Of a stretch of 5,300 nucleotides of DNA, positions 1 to 4,622 are shown piece by piece (positions within the stretch are counted from its first letter, which is position 1; every line of letters starts with the position of its first letter). The notes under the pieces were generated by a model. It was given only the letters and a program-made list of their open reading frames with translations. It was not told the origin of the DNA and searched no databases. Position numbers and translations under genes: made by a program. Origin of the DNA: Leucothrix mucor (lineage in GTDB: Bacteria > Pseudomonadota > Gammaproteobacteria > Thiotrichales > Thiotrichaceae); contig DRMS01000003.1 in NCBI GenBank assembly GCA_011322515.1, forward strand, positions 1 through 5,300, given 5' to 3'.

Positions 1-223
1 GATTAAAATACTCATGCGCTTCCTGCGGTGCTGAATAGTCCGCGCAATCATCATAATCAAAATAGTAATCTAAGGGCGTGGCGTTGTCTTGCCAGTCGCT
101 AGGGAGTTGTGGGGTATTTTCAGGAGAATGTTTAGATTGTTTGTATACATTCGTTAGTTTATAATTTACAGACGGATTAATTTCGTCGATTTGGTTTTTG
201 GGCGTACTTGTATTATATAACAT
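1..223 (-). CDS. Hypothetical protein, N-terminal 74 residues (cut by window edge)
   Basis: An open frame runs from an ATG at 223 to the window edge without a stop, giving at least 74 residues. It begins MLYNTSTPKNQIDEINPSV and ends in an acidic, aromatic-rich stretch (WQDNATPLDYYFDYDDCADY). A purine-rich AGAAGGA lies about 10 bases before the ATG and can serve as ribosome binding site. There is no signal peptide or membrane segment in the visible part. I do not recognise the family. It follows the H-NS-like gene on the same strand after 239 bases that include a GC-rich hairpin, so it may be a separate transcription unit. Codon choice looks like that of its neighbours. The C-terminus and any catalytic motif lie outside the window, so no function is assigned. 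Confidence 0.6.
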   Translation of the reverse strand, partial: MLYNTSTPKNQIDEINPSVNYKLTNVYKQSKHSPENTPQLPSDWQDNATPLDYYFDYDDCADYSAPQEAHEYFN

Positions 224-296
224 GGTACAATATTCCTTCTACATCGCTGTTCATCGTCGCTAAACTTAGAACCAGCTATTTTAAAAACTAAATCTT

Positions 297-325
297 ATGC
301 CCCTTGGTTGGTAGCCTTGGGGCAT
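297..325 (-). terminator. Possible rho-independent terminator after the H-NS-like gene
   Basis: A perfect 7-bp inverted repeat, ATGCCCC (297-303) and GGGGCAT (319-325), encloses a 15-nt loop. Read on the minus strand, the stem is followed by AAGATTTAGTTTTT, an interrupted U-rich tract, so termination after the H-NS-like gene (stop at 463) is plausible but the tract is not ideal. It lies between that gene and the next minus-strand start at 223, which suggests the two are separately transcribed. Confidence 0.45.
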
Positions 326-408
326 TTCAATTTAGAACTATCTATCTATTTTACCTTAAATTCCACCGTTCATCTTTTAAAAATCCTATTCATTTTTATT
401 AATTTATT

Positions 409-416
409 CCTCCTTA
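409..416 (-). promoter_or_regulatory. Orphan consensus Shine-Dalgarno sequence
   Basis: The minus strand reads TAAGGAGG here, a full complement of the usual 16S rRNA 3' end. The nearest ATG is 15 bases downstream and opens a frame of only seven codons (MNRIFKR, then stop). No real gene follows before the start at 223. It may be the remains of a deleted gene start or chance. The rest of 224-462 is AT-rich and shows no gene. Confidence 0.4.
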
Positions 417-462
417 TTTATCAAATAGTTATCAAGTATTGTTTAATATTAGTGTTAACAAT

Positions 463-963
463 TTAATAATCACAATCTTTTAAATTTATTGAAATATCAG
501 AAAGTAGCTTGCCTGATTTTTGATATTCTACAAACCATTTTGGCTTTCTCCCGCGCCCATGCCATGAATCATGGTTATGCAGATATTTGATTGCTATTAC
601 CTGCTTGCCATATTTTACCAGTGGCAACATACCGTCTGAATAAACGCGTTCAAGCACAATCATAGCGAGCCTTCCCGCACGAATACACGGATTCACACCG
701 CTAAGGGAGCTAGTTTGTTCTTCTTTGGGAGCTAGTTTGTTCCTTTTGTTTGGTTGAAATAGTTCAAGCTGATTAAGCATAAAACTATGCACTTGCTTAT
801 TATCAAGCAATACATCAATGCGCCATGAACCCACCAGAACGCCCTCATATCGCGCTCTAAATCGTTTTTCAGCTAGTTTAAAGCTGTTAATCCGCATATC
901 TACGCTTAAACATAGCGCGTCATTAACGTAACCTTTTAATCTAAAGCTTTTAACCGTTGCCAT
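463..963 (-). CDS. H-NS C-terminal-domain protein with an unusual N-terminus
   Basis: This 166-aa protein carries an H-NS-type DNA-binding domain at residues about 124-160: a KY strand, then W134, the GRGRKPKW core (136-143), and SGKLLSDISI. This matches the H-NS pattern W-x-GxGRxP followed by GKSLDDFLI. Such domains bind AT-rich DNA in the minor groove through the GRGR-like loop, so a nucleoid-associated or silencing role is likely. The N-terminal 70 residues (KSFRLKGYVNDALCLSVDMR and a possible beta-rich GVLVGSWRIDVLLDNK) do not resemble the coiled-coil oligomerisation domain of H-NS, and I do not recognise them. A linker at 73-88 is encoded by two DNA repeats. A TTG at 984 would add seven residues, but the ATG at 963 has GGAGG five bases upstream and is preferred. 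It lies 77 bases after the membrane protein gene on the same strand. A further copy of the repeat lies just upstream, between that gene and the ribosome binding site. Confidence 0.8.
   Translation of the reverse strand: MATVKSFRLKGYVNDALCLSVDMRINSFKLAEKRFRARYEGVLVGSWRIDVLLDNKQVHSFMLNQLELFQPNKRNKLAPKEEQTSSLSGVNPCIRAGRLAMIVLERVYSDGMLPLVKYGKQVIAIKYLHNHDSWHGRGRKPKWFVEYQKSGKLLSDISINLKDCDY
705..744 (-). repeat. Two tandem copies of the 18-bp palindromic element inside the H-NS-like gene
   Basis: On the plus strand, copies at 705-722 (GGGAGCTAGTTTGTTCTT) and 727-744 (GGGAGCTAGTTTGTTCCT) start exactly 22 bp apart, about two helical turns. Because 22 is not a multiple of three, the gene reads them in different frames (RNKLAP and EQTSSL). 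Their similarity is therefore a DNA-level property. They sit in the linker between the N-terminal region and the H-NS domain. Confidence 0.8.
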
Positions 964-985
964 TTTGTCCTCCGTTATTATCAAA

Positions 986-1003
986 GGGAGCTATTTTGTT
1001 CCC
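986..1003 (-). repeat. 18-bp palindromic element upstream of the H-NS-like gene
   Basis: The minus strand reads GGGAACAAAATAGCTCCC, with imperfect arms GGGAAC/GCTCCC. It ends 22 bases before the ATG at 963 and about 12 bases before the GGAGG ribosome binding site, in the same orientation as the two copies inside the gene. The position fits an operator over the leader or an mRNA hairpin near the translation start; neither is demonstrated. Confidence 0.7.
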
Positions 1004-1009
1004 TTGGAG

Positions 1010-1034
1010 AGCCCTACTCGATTAAAGCAGGGCT
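1010..1034 (-). other. Small hairpin after the membrane protein gene
   Basis: AGCCCT (1010-1015) pairs with AGGGCT (1029-1034) across a 13-nt loop, seven bases past the membrane protein stop codon. No U run follows on the minus strand, so it is a poor rho-independent terminator. It could slow transcription or protect the mRNA end without blocking expression of the H-NS-like gene. Confidence 0.3.
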
Positions 1035-1040
1035 TAGGCA

Positions 1041-2402
1041 CTATCCCGCGTGGCGTATACGCGCAGGATTAATAAGATTTTTATAATTATCGCTACAGTT
1101 GTTCGTACCGCTATTTGAACAATAGATATGTAGGGCGTTTTTCTTTTTAAATTCTTTGGCGCAGTAAGGGCAATCAACTAGCACACCTGCGCGGGCTGAT
1201 TTAGCTATTTCATAACGCTTTTTAGCGTCTGATACCCTGTTATCTAGCAGTGGTTTTTCAGGTTCTACTATCCCAATATTAATATTTTCTGTCCTGTTAG
1301 CAGGGTTAGATTCTGCAAAATCCCCCATAGTAGTGCCAGCGTTATGATATTTATTAAGCACAGAAAAAGGCATGGCAAAGGCATGTTGAAAAACATCAAG
1401 CCCAGCAATTAATTGGAGATTACTAGAATTAATAATAGCCGCCCTGTCGCTTGCCATTATCGCGCTATTCCATTGCGTGTCTGTTACTTCAATCCTCGCA
1501 TTCAAACGAATAAGGCGATAATGCGCCACCAATGCCATAGATTCAGAGACTAAGTTAATAAAGATACCGATAAAAAGAGCGGCTAATGATGTGGTGGTCA
1601 TTAATATTTTTGCGTAGGTGTTGAATAACCAGTTCGATGAATCAGCAGTTTCAATTAATTTATTCTTCCCTTCTACTGTTGATTTAGCTGAAAGATATTT
1701 CTTATATTCGCGCCTTTCTGCCTCTACCCGCGCAACATCACGAGCATGGTCTTTTGAATAATATCCGCTTCCTTTGGTGTGGAGCTTCTTATCATACATG
1801 CTTAGCTGAATATCAAACGATTGCGGGTTAATCGAAGCCATCCCCGCATGAGTCATAATGTACTTGCGAGCGGTATCAATATCTCCTTTCACGTCAGTCT
1901 GGTTTGACGATTCGTAAAAATCTGCTATAGCTAGCATTCCAGTAGTGGATAGCCCCACACTAATGATTGTAAAAACAATATAAATAATCCACGTCCACGC
2001 CCCGTTATTGCTACGGTCTAATATTTTAGAGCGACCATAATCAATCACAATAGCAACCGCCAAAGCTACAAACGCCATAAGCGCACCCATAACCCATACT
2101 CGCGCATCATCAAGCGGGAATTGCTTTTGTGTGAGCATTGGGGATAGAAACAATATAGCGGTGGTGACTGATAGAAGAATGAAGGAACTGGACAAGCTAA
2201 GATTCTTAATCAAGTTCCATTTTGATTGCTGTTTTTTTACATCGCTATAGGTAGCAGATGCTAAATCATTAACAGATTTTAAAGTTCGCAGTTCTGACTT
2301 ATTGCGGTTTTTCATTACCTGCTCCAAGTCTTTTATATTATGACTTATCGCGGTTATCTTTGCGTACCCATTGGGCGCGGTCATGCTAGTATTACTAGGC
2401 AT
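1041..2402 (-). CDS. Four-helix membrane protein with a C-terminal zinc-knuckle-like motif
   Basis: The protein is 453 aa from the ATG at 2402, which has AGAGGA about eight bases upstream; a TTG at 2465 would add 21 residues but lacks comparable support. Four hydrophobic segments are visible: about 70-89, 102-122, 137-163 and 264-294. Positive residues at 124-130 (GRSKILDR) and 295-303 (YRLIRLNAR) favour both ends in the cytoplasm. That leaves residues 164-263, which are charged and probably helical (ARVEAERREYKKYLSAK), outside the inner membrane. The C-terminal tail holds C411-x2-C414, H425, C428 and C436, a likely zinc-binding knuckle (CPYCAKEF, ALHIYC). The N-terminal 65 residues are polar and may be helical. 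I do not recognise the family and assign no function. A membrane-anchored partner of a DNA-binding protein would suit a tail with a zinc knuckle and the RHH gene 72 bases upstream, but this is inference. A conjugation or phage-related membrane protein is an alternative. Confidence 0.8.
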   Translation of the reverse strand: MPSNTSMTAPNGYAKITAISHNIKDLEQVMKNRNKSELRTLKSVNDLASATYSDVKKQQSKWNLIKNLSLSSSFILLSVTTAILFLSPMLTQKQFPLDDARVWVMGALMAFVALAVAIVIDYGRSKILDRSNNGAWTWIIYIVFTIISVGLSTTGMLAIADFYESSNQTDVKGDIDTARKYIMTHAGMASINPQSFDIQLSMYDKKLHTKGSGYYSKDHARDVARVEAERREYKKYLSAKSTVEGKNKLIETADSSNWLFNTYAKILMTTTSLAALFIGIFINLVSESMALVAHYRLIRLNARIEVTDTQWNSAIMASDRAAIINSSNLQLIAGLDVFQHAFAMPFSVLNKYHNAGTTMGDFAESNPANRTENINIGIVEPEKPLLDNRVSDAKKRYEIAKSARAGVLVDCPYCAKEFKKKNALHIYCSNSGTNNCSDNYKNLINPARIRHAG

Positions 2403-2474
2403 TATTTCTATCCTCTGTTGATAGTTTTGATGAAGCCTTGTGGTGGGTCTGGTCACCTGCCACAAGACGTTAGA

Positions 2475-2651
2475 TTAATTTTCTTTTTTTACAATTTCCC
2501 TTTCTGCCTTTTCAATAATTGAAAGCCTGATAAATTCAGCGCGATTTAAACCTGTTAGTTTCATTCCTTCGTTTAATTTCATTTCAACACCTTTTGATAT
2601 TCTTAAACCTACCTGTTTATTGCCTGTATATTTACCATCTTCCATCTTCAT
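2475..2651 (-). CDS. Small ribbon-helix-helix (CopG/Arc/MetJ-type) DNA-binding protein
   Basis: This 58-aa frame starts at an ATG at 2651 and stops at TAA 2475-2477. AAAGG lies seven bases before the ATG. The layout is that of an RHH protein: a beta strand at about 12-19 (KQVGLRIS) whose side chains would enter the DNA major groove, helix one at 20-33 (KGVEMKLNEGMKLT), a turn, and helix two at 37-55. Helix two begins NRAEFIRLSI, closely like the SRSEFIR pattern of CopG-type proteins. RHH proteins act as dimers and usually bind arrays of short repeats, often repressing their own promoter or marking plasmid centromeres. An array of TCGGTA hexamers begins 69 bases upstream and overlaps the likely promoter, making it the obvious candidate target. 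The membrane protein gene follows by 72 bases on the same strand. An internal ATG at 2645 would shorten it by two residues. Assignment to the fold is confident; the exact role (copy control, partition, antitoxin-like) is open. Confidence 0.8.
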   Translation of the reverse strand: MKMEDGKYTGNKQVGLRISKGVEMKLNEGMKLTGLNRAEFIRLSIIEKAEREIVKKEN

Positions 2652-2698
2652 TTATTAGCCTTTAAAGTTTTCATTGTGGGAACATCATAACATCTATT

Positions 2699-2728
2699 GA
2701 TATAACTTTCTACAGTGCATCGGTACAA
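2699..2728 (-). promoter_or_regulatory. Candidate promoter of the RHH gene, overlapping the first hexamers
   Basis: On the minus strand TTGTAC (2728-2723) and TATATC (2704-2699) are separated by 18 bases and resemble weak -35 and -10 boxes. The -35 box overlaps the outermost hexamer (2720-2725), so a protein bound to the array would block it. A second possible -10, TATGAT, lies at 2689-2684 without a good -35 box. This is a prediction from sequence only. Confidence 0.35.
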
Positions 2729-2894
2729 GGTCGGTAGTGATAATCGGTACAAGGTCGGTAGGGTCGGTAGCTTGATGTAGCTATGGTTTGCGGGGTATCG
2801 GTACAGTGTCGGTACAGGGTCGGTATACCGAGGTTTTACCGATGTTTTGTACCGAGGTCGGTATACCGAGATCGGTCTACCGAGTGCGTACCGA
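2720..2894. repeat. Iteron-like array of about 15 TCGGTA hexamers
   Basis: TCGGTA occurs at 2720, 2731, 2744, 2755, 2764, 2798, 2809, 2820 and 2858, with TCGGTC at 2872. The inverse, TACCGA, occurs at 2826, 2837, 2850, 2864, 2878 and 2889. Starts are often exactly 11 bp apart (2720/2731, 2744/2755, 2798/2809/2820, 2826/2837, 2878/2889), one helical turn. An 18-bp unit, TCGGTACAAGGTCGGTAG, is exactly repeated at 2720 and 2744. A 15-bp unit holding the palindrome TCGGTATACCGA is repeated at 2818 and 2856. The left part is all direct and the right part is mostly inverted; a 28-bp gap (2770-2797) separates two blocks. The array lies between the RHH gene on the left and a broken plus-strand gene on the right. 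It is GC-rich against AT-rich flanks. Likely roles are an RHH operator array, a plasmid centromere, or replication iterons. Confidence 0.9.
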
Positions 2895-2941
2895 TGTGAT
2901 AAAATTGGCTTGAATTAAATCAAAATCAATCAAGGTAAATT

Positions 2942-3197
2942 ATGGCAAATGGACACGGCGGGGCAAGAAAAAATGCGGGACGGAAAAGACGATGGATGAA
3001 TTTTTAGCTATGTGATGGACTTAGTAAAACTCAACAAATAGAAAATATCAGCGATGAACCAATGACAATTAATTTTGCGGTAGCCGCACCCGTTGGAGAT
3101 ATAAAAATTACTAGGGAAGGTTTTAGACTTTTTCACGTCCATAAAAAAGGGCTTAGAAAAACTACAGGTTAAGACTTCACAAAACTTCACTTTTTAG
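2942..3197 (+). pseudogene. Broken gene with a GGARxNAGRK start (possibly terminase-small-subunit-like)
   Basis: An ATG at 2942 with AAGG six bases upstream opens the frame MANGHGGARKNAGRKRRWMNF and meets a TAG at 3005-3007. The same frame then stays open through LCDGLSKTQQIENISDEPM and TINFAVAAPVGDIKITREG to a TAA at 3170. From 3117 the neighbouring frame reads KVLDFFTSIKKGLEKL and ends at TAG 3195. The HGGARKNAGRK start is typical of small phage or plasmid DNA-binding proteins, including terminase small subunits; the rest is too short to place. The stop, the frame change and the shortness argue for a decayed gene, perhaps with an internal deletion. It is divergent from the RHH gene, with the hexamer array in between, so the array may once have controlled both. 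The related piece at 3477-3629 shares its 3' part. Confidence 0.55.
3117..3148 (+). repeat. 32-bp direct repeat, copy 1
   Basis: The stretch is identical to 3582-3613 except for one base at its fifth position (T here, G in the other copy); the last 27 bases are exact. It contains TTTAGACTTTTTCACGTCC followed by an A run. In both places one frame reads LDFFTSIKK, so it is probably a shared coding segment of a duplicated gene rather than a transposon end. Confidence 0.85.
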
Positions 3198-3476
3198 AAA
3201 ATGGCGGTATCCGTGGCGGTATCGTGTTGAATAGTATCAACGCAAAAGATGATAAGTTACTGATTGCATTCTAATTAATTTCTTCAATGTGAATACTGGT
3301 GTAGCGTTCATATCACTTTTTTGATAATTTTCTGACATATTACGGCTCGCCACTGACTCGCAAAGCCCCACCTGATAAGCGATGGTTAAAAACCAATCTA
3401 ATTTGTTTACCTCAAATGAAAGCACTGTACACCGTACACTGTACACTTTTGATAACTACAGTTATAAACATAATAA
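3198..3476. other. Gene-poor stretch between the two gene fragments
   Basis: No convincing gene is present. A 69-codon minus-strand frame (3446-3237) opens with GTG but has no clear ribosome binding site, starts inside a repeat, and resembles nothing I recognise. Short structures are visible: TGGCGGTATC twice at a 12-bp period (3202-3211, 3214-3223), CACTGTACAC twice (3423-3432, 3437-3446), and the palindrome ATAACTACAGTTAT (3452-3465). Confidence 0.5.
3423..3465. promoter_or_regulatory. Paired CACTGTACAC repeats next to a 14-bp palindrome
   Basis: CACTGTACAC is repeated exactly at 3423-3432 and 3437-3446 (14-bp period), and GTAC-centred half sites make the whole run nearly symmetrical. Six bases after it, ATAACT-AC-AGTTAT (3452-3465) is an inverted repeat with 6-bp arms. 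Clusters like this are typical of regulator binding sites. The next frame downstream is the fragment at 3477, so the site may be the remains of its control region or of an element junction. Confidence 0.4.
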
Positions 3477-3629
3477 TTGGTAACTGATTTAGAGAATGGC
3501 AACTTTCCCCAAAAAATCGGGGAAAGTGAAGAAGAAGAAGCACCGCTAGTTGCTGAAAAGAAACCACCCCAAGGTTACCCCAAGGGTTTAGACTTTTTCA
3601 CGTCCATAAAAAAAGCTGTAAGTCATTGA
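3477..3629 (+). pseudogene. C-terminal fragment related to the broken gene at 2942
   Basis: A 50-codon frame runs from the TAA at 3474-3476 to the TGA at 3627, reading LVTDLENGNFPQKIGES, EEEEAPLVAEKKPPQGY and PKGLDFFTSIKKAVSH. The first codon is TTG and no ribosome binding site is evident, so it looks like the 3' end of a gene whose front is missing. The acidic linker and the LDFFTSIKK end match the 3' part of the fragment at 2942-3197 through the 32-bp direct repeat. The two may come from a tandem duplication or from recombination between homologous genes. A perfect hairpin, ACTTTCCCC (3502-3510) with GGGGAAAGT (3519-3527), lies inside the frame. The family is uncertain; a terminase-small-subunit-like protein is one guess. 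A short translated peptide cannot be excluded. Confidence 0.45.
3582..3613 (+). repeat. 32-bp direct repeat, copy 2
   Basis: This is the partner of 3117-3148, with one mismatch in 32 bases. The two copies start 465 bp apart in the same orientation, a distance and length that could allow recombination deleting the stretch between them. Just downstream, AAATGCTGGTA occurs twice at a 12-bp period (3650-3660 and 3662-3672). Confidence 0.85.
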
Positions 3630-3756
3630 TATTTGATAGCACCGTTTTCAAATGCTGGTAAAAATGCTGGTATAAGCTTTTTATGAAAAGAACTAACTAA
3701 CTGTATTTAGTGATAAAAACAGCTTTAGTTTGAATCCTTGCTACGTTTGAACTGAT

Positions 3757-3782
3757 AAAAACCGAGGAACAAAACTGTTCCC
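3757..3782 (-). terminator. Likely nuclease terminator formed by a copy of the 18-bp element
   Basis: The plus strand 3765-3782 reads AGGAACAAAACTGTTCCC, the most symmetrical copy of the element. Transcribed from the minus strand, it gives GGAACA, a GTTT loop and TGTTCC, followed within four bases by a run of five U (3761-3757). It lies 33 bases past the nuclease stop. Terminator function is therefore plausible, in addition to or instead of a protein-binding role. Confidence 0.5.
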
Positions 3783-3800
3783 TACAAAGAGTTACTAAAG

Positions 3801-3814
3801 AAATAAGCTTATTT
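3801..3814. other. 14-bp AT-rich perfect palindrome at the nuclease gene end
   Basis: AAATAAGCTTATTT abuts the nuclease stop codon (TAA at 3817-3815 on the minus strand). It could fold as a weak hairpin in the nuclease mRNA. It may be chance in an AT-rich background. Confidence 0.25.
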
Positions 3815-4519
3815 TTAATTTCCACAAATTGCCTCGCACGGAATGCTATCGTTATCTCGATCTAATCTTTTTAAACCGCATTTAGTTAAATAATACCGAG
3901 CTTCCGCACAAGATCTCATTTGTCCACAGAATTTCTTTCCAGCGCAGTTAAAACTATCATTATTTGAAGGGGTAACTTTGCGTTTTTGTTCTATTATTCT
4001 TCGTTTTTCTCTCTTGGTCACTCGCTTCGGTCTTGAGCCTTTGCGCCAATTCCAAGGCTCAATATAATCTGGTCGCGACCATAAACCTAATGTCTTTGAT
4101 CTTGCGATAACCTCTGCTACAGCGTATTTTTTAGCATCTTCAATAGTTTGTTCTTTCTGATATTTTTTGTAATGCCAAGCCAAGCCTTGCTTTATCATCT
4201 GAAGATTAATATCAGTATTGTTAATAATAACTTTTCCAACTTTTCGCTTGTATCTATCCTGTTTGCGCCAATCAACACAAACCCATTTTGCACCGACCAT
4301 ATGGGAAAGGTAAACTTTTGCTTTTTTCCCAAAAGGTTGTCCGCGTTCAGGTGTGTCAATTCCTGCAAGTCTAATTTTATGTGTGGTTTTGGCTTTATCC
4401 AGAATATAAATAGTGTCACCATCAATAATTTTAATCGTCTTACCTGAAAGCTTGCAGTTCGGGCTTGCCGCCTGCAAGGATGAGGAAAGTACGATTAATA
4501 AGTATATTAAACATCTCAT
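3815..4519 (-). CDS. Exported thermonuclease (SNase-like) with C-terminal Excalibur-like calcium-binding region
   Basis: This 234-aa protein is predicted to be a secreted or periplasmic calcium-dependent nuclease of the staphylococcal nuclease family, cutting DNA and possibly RNA. Residues 1-17 form a short signal peptide (hydrophobic core LIYLLIVLSSS, cleavage likely near LQAA at 15-18). The nuclease fold spans about 25-150. It has the acidic IIDGDT motif (D33, D35), then IRLAGIDTPER with R50, D55 and E58, and DRYKRKVGKV with R92; these correspond to the catalytic Asp21, Arg35, Asp40, Glu43 and Arg87 of the staphylococcal enzyme. The family's usual W-S/P-D-Y-I-x-PWxWR closing segment is at 147-159. 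After a basic linker (160-184), residues 191-232 hold six cysteines (192, 198, 204, 214, 228, 232) and a DRDNDSIPCE loop (220-229) of Excalibur type, which binds calcium. The ATG at 4519 has only a weak GGA upstream, but the signal peptide starts right there. All key residues are intact. It is flanked by copies of the 18-bp element. Confidence 0.93.
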   Translation of the reverse strand: MRCLIYLLIVLSSSLQAASPNCKLSGKTIKIIDGDTIYILDKAKTTHKIRLAGIDTPERGQPFGKKAKVYLSHMVGAKWVCVDWRKQDRYKRKVGKVIINNTDINLQMIKQGLAWHYKKYQKEQTIEDAKKYAVAEVIARSKTLGLWSRPDYIEPWNWRKGSRPKRVTKREKRRIIEQKRKVTPSNNDSFNCAGKKFCGQMRSCAEARYYLTKCGLKRLDRDNDSIPCEAICGN

Positions 4520-4558
4520 TAGAAAATCCAGTTTGTTAAATATCTTTGGATGGTATAA

Positions 4559-4587
4559 ATATTATTAACAAATAGCTACGGGAACAA
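4559..4587 (-). promoter_or_regulatory. Candidate nuclease promoter overlapping the 18-bp element
   Basis: On the minus strand TTGTTC (4587-4582), which lies inside the repeat copy at 4580-4597, and TAATAT (4564-4559) are separated by exactly 17 bases. They match 3 and 4 of 6 consensus positions. A transcript would start near 4552, leaving a leader of about 33 bases. If this is the promoter, a protein bound to the repeat would cover the -35 box and repress the nuclease. Confidence 0.4.
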
Positions 4588-4597
4588 AACTGCTCCC
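4580..4597 (+). repeat. 18-bp palindromic element upstream of the nuclease gene
   Basis: GGGAACAAAACTGCTCCC differs from the copy at 3765-3782 at two positions and from the copy at 986-1003 at two. It lies 60 bases before the nuclease ATG. With the copy at 3765 it brackets the nuclease gene in direct orientation, 815 bp apart start to start. Confidence 0.7.
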
Positions 4598-4622
4598 TTC
4601 TAAATTAGCTATTTACTAGCAA

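Noticed and set aside
964..984. TTG start for the H-NS-like gene (seven extra residues)
   Set aside because: The extra codons cover the GGAGG ribosome binding site that serves the ATG at 963.
2403..2465. TTG start for the membrane protein (21 extra residues)
   Set aside because: The ATG at 2402 has a well-placed AGAGGA, and the extension has no clear ribosome binding site.
2340..2522. 60-codon plus-strand frame
   Set aside because: It lies opposite the start of the membrane protein gene and the end of the RHH gene, both better supported, and has no recognisable content.
2942..3007. Stop-codon reassignment explaining in-frame stops in the fragments
   Set aside because: The intact genes here end at TAA or TAG without running on, so ordinary gene decay is the simpler explanation.
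3008..3190. 60-codon minus-strand frame
   Set aside because: It is the reverse complement of the decayed gene at 2942-3197, with no ribosome binding site and no protein-family signal.
3237..3446. 69-codon minus-strand frame starting at GTG inside a repeat
   Set aside because: There is no ribosome binding site, the start lies within the CACTGTACAC repeat, and nothing in it resembles a known family. It could be a relic but does not justify a gene call.
3502..3527. Rho-independent terminator at the ACTTTCCCC/GGGGAAAGT hairpin
   Set aside because: The stem is perfect, but neither strand has a U run after it, and it lies inside a readable frame.
3765..3782. Bacillus-type LexA (SOS) box
   Set aside because: The site has GAAC and GTTC separated by six bases, whereas the Bacillus-type box has four, and no SOS gene is nearby.
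4148..4447. 99-codon plus-strand and 76-codon minus-strand frames within the nuclease gene
   Set aside because: Both are shadows of the nuclease gene, whose signal peptide, catalytic residues and Excalibur-like tail are intact.
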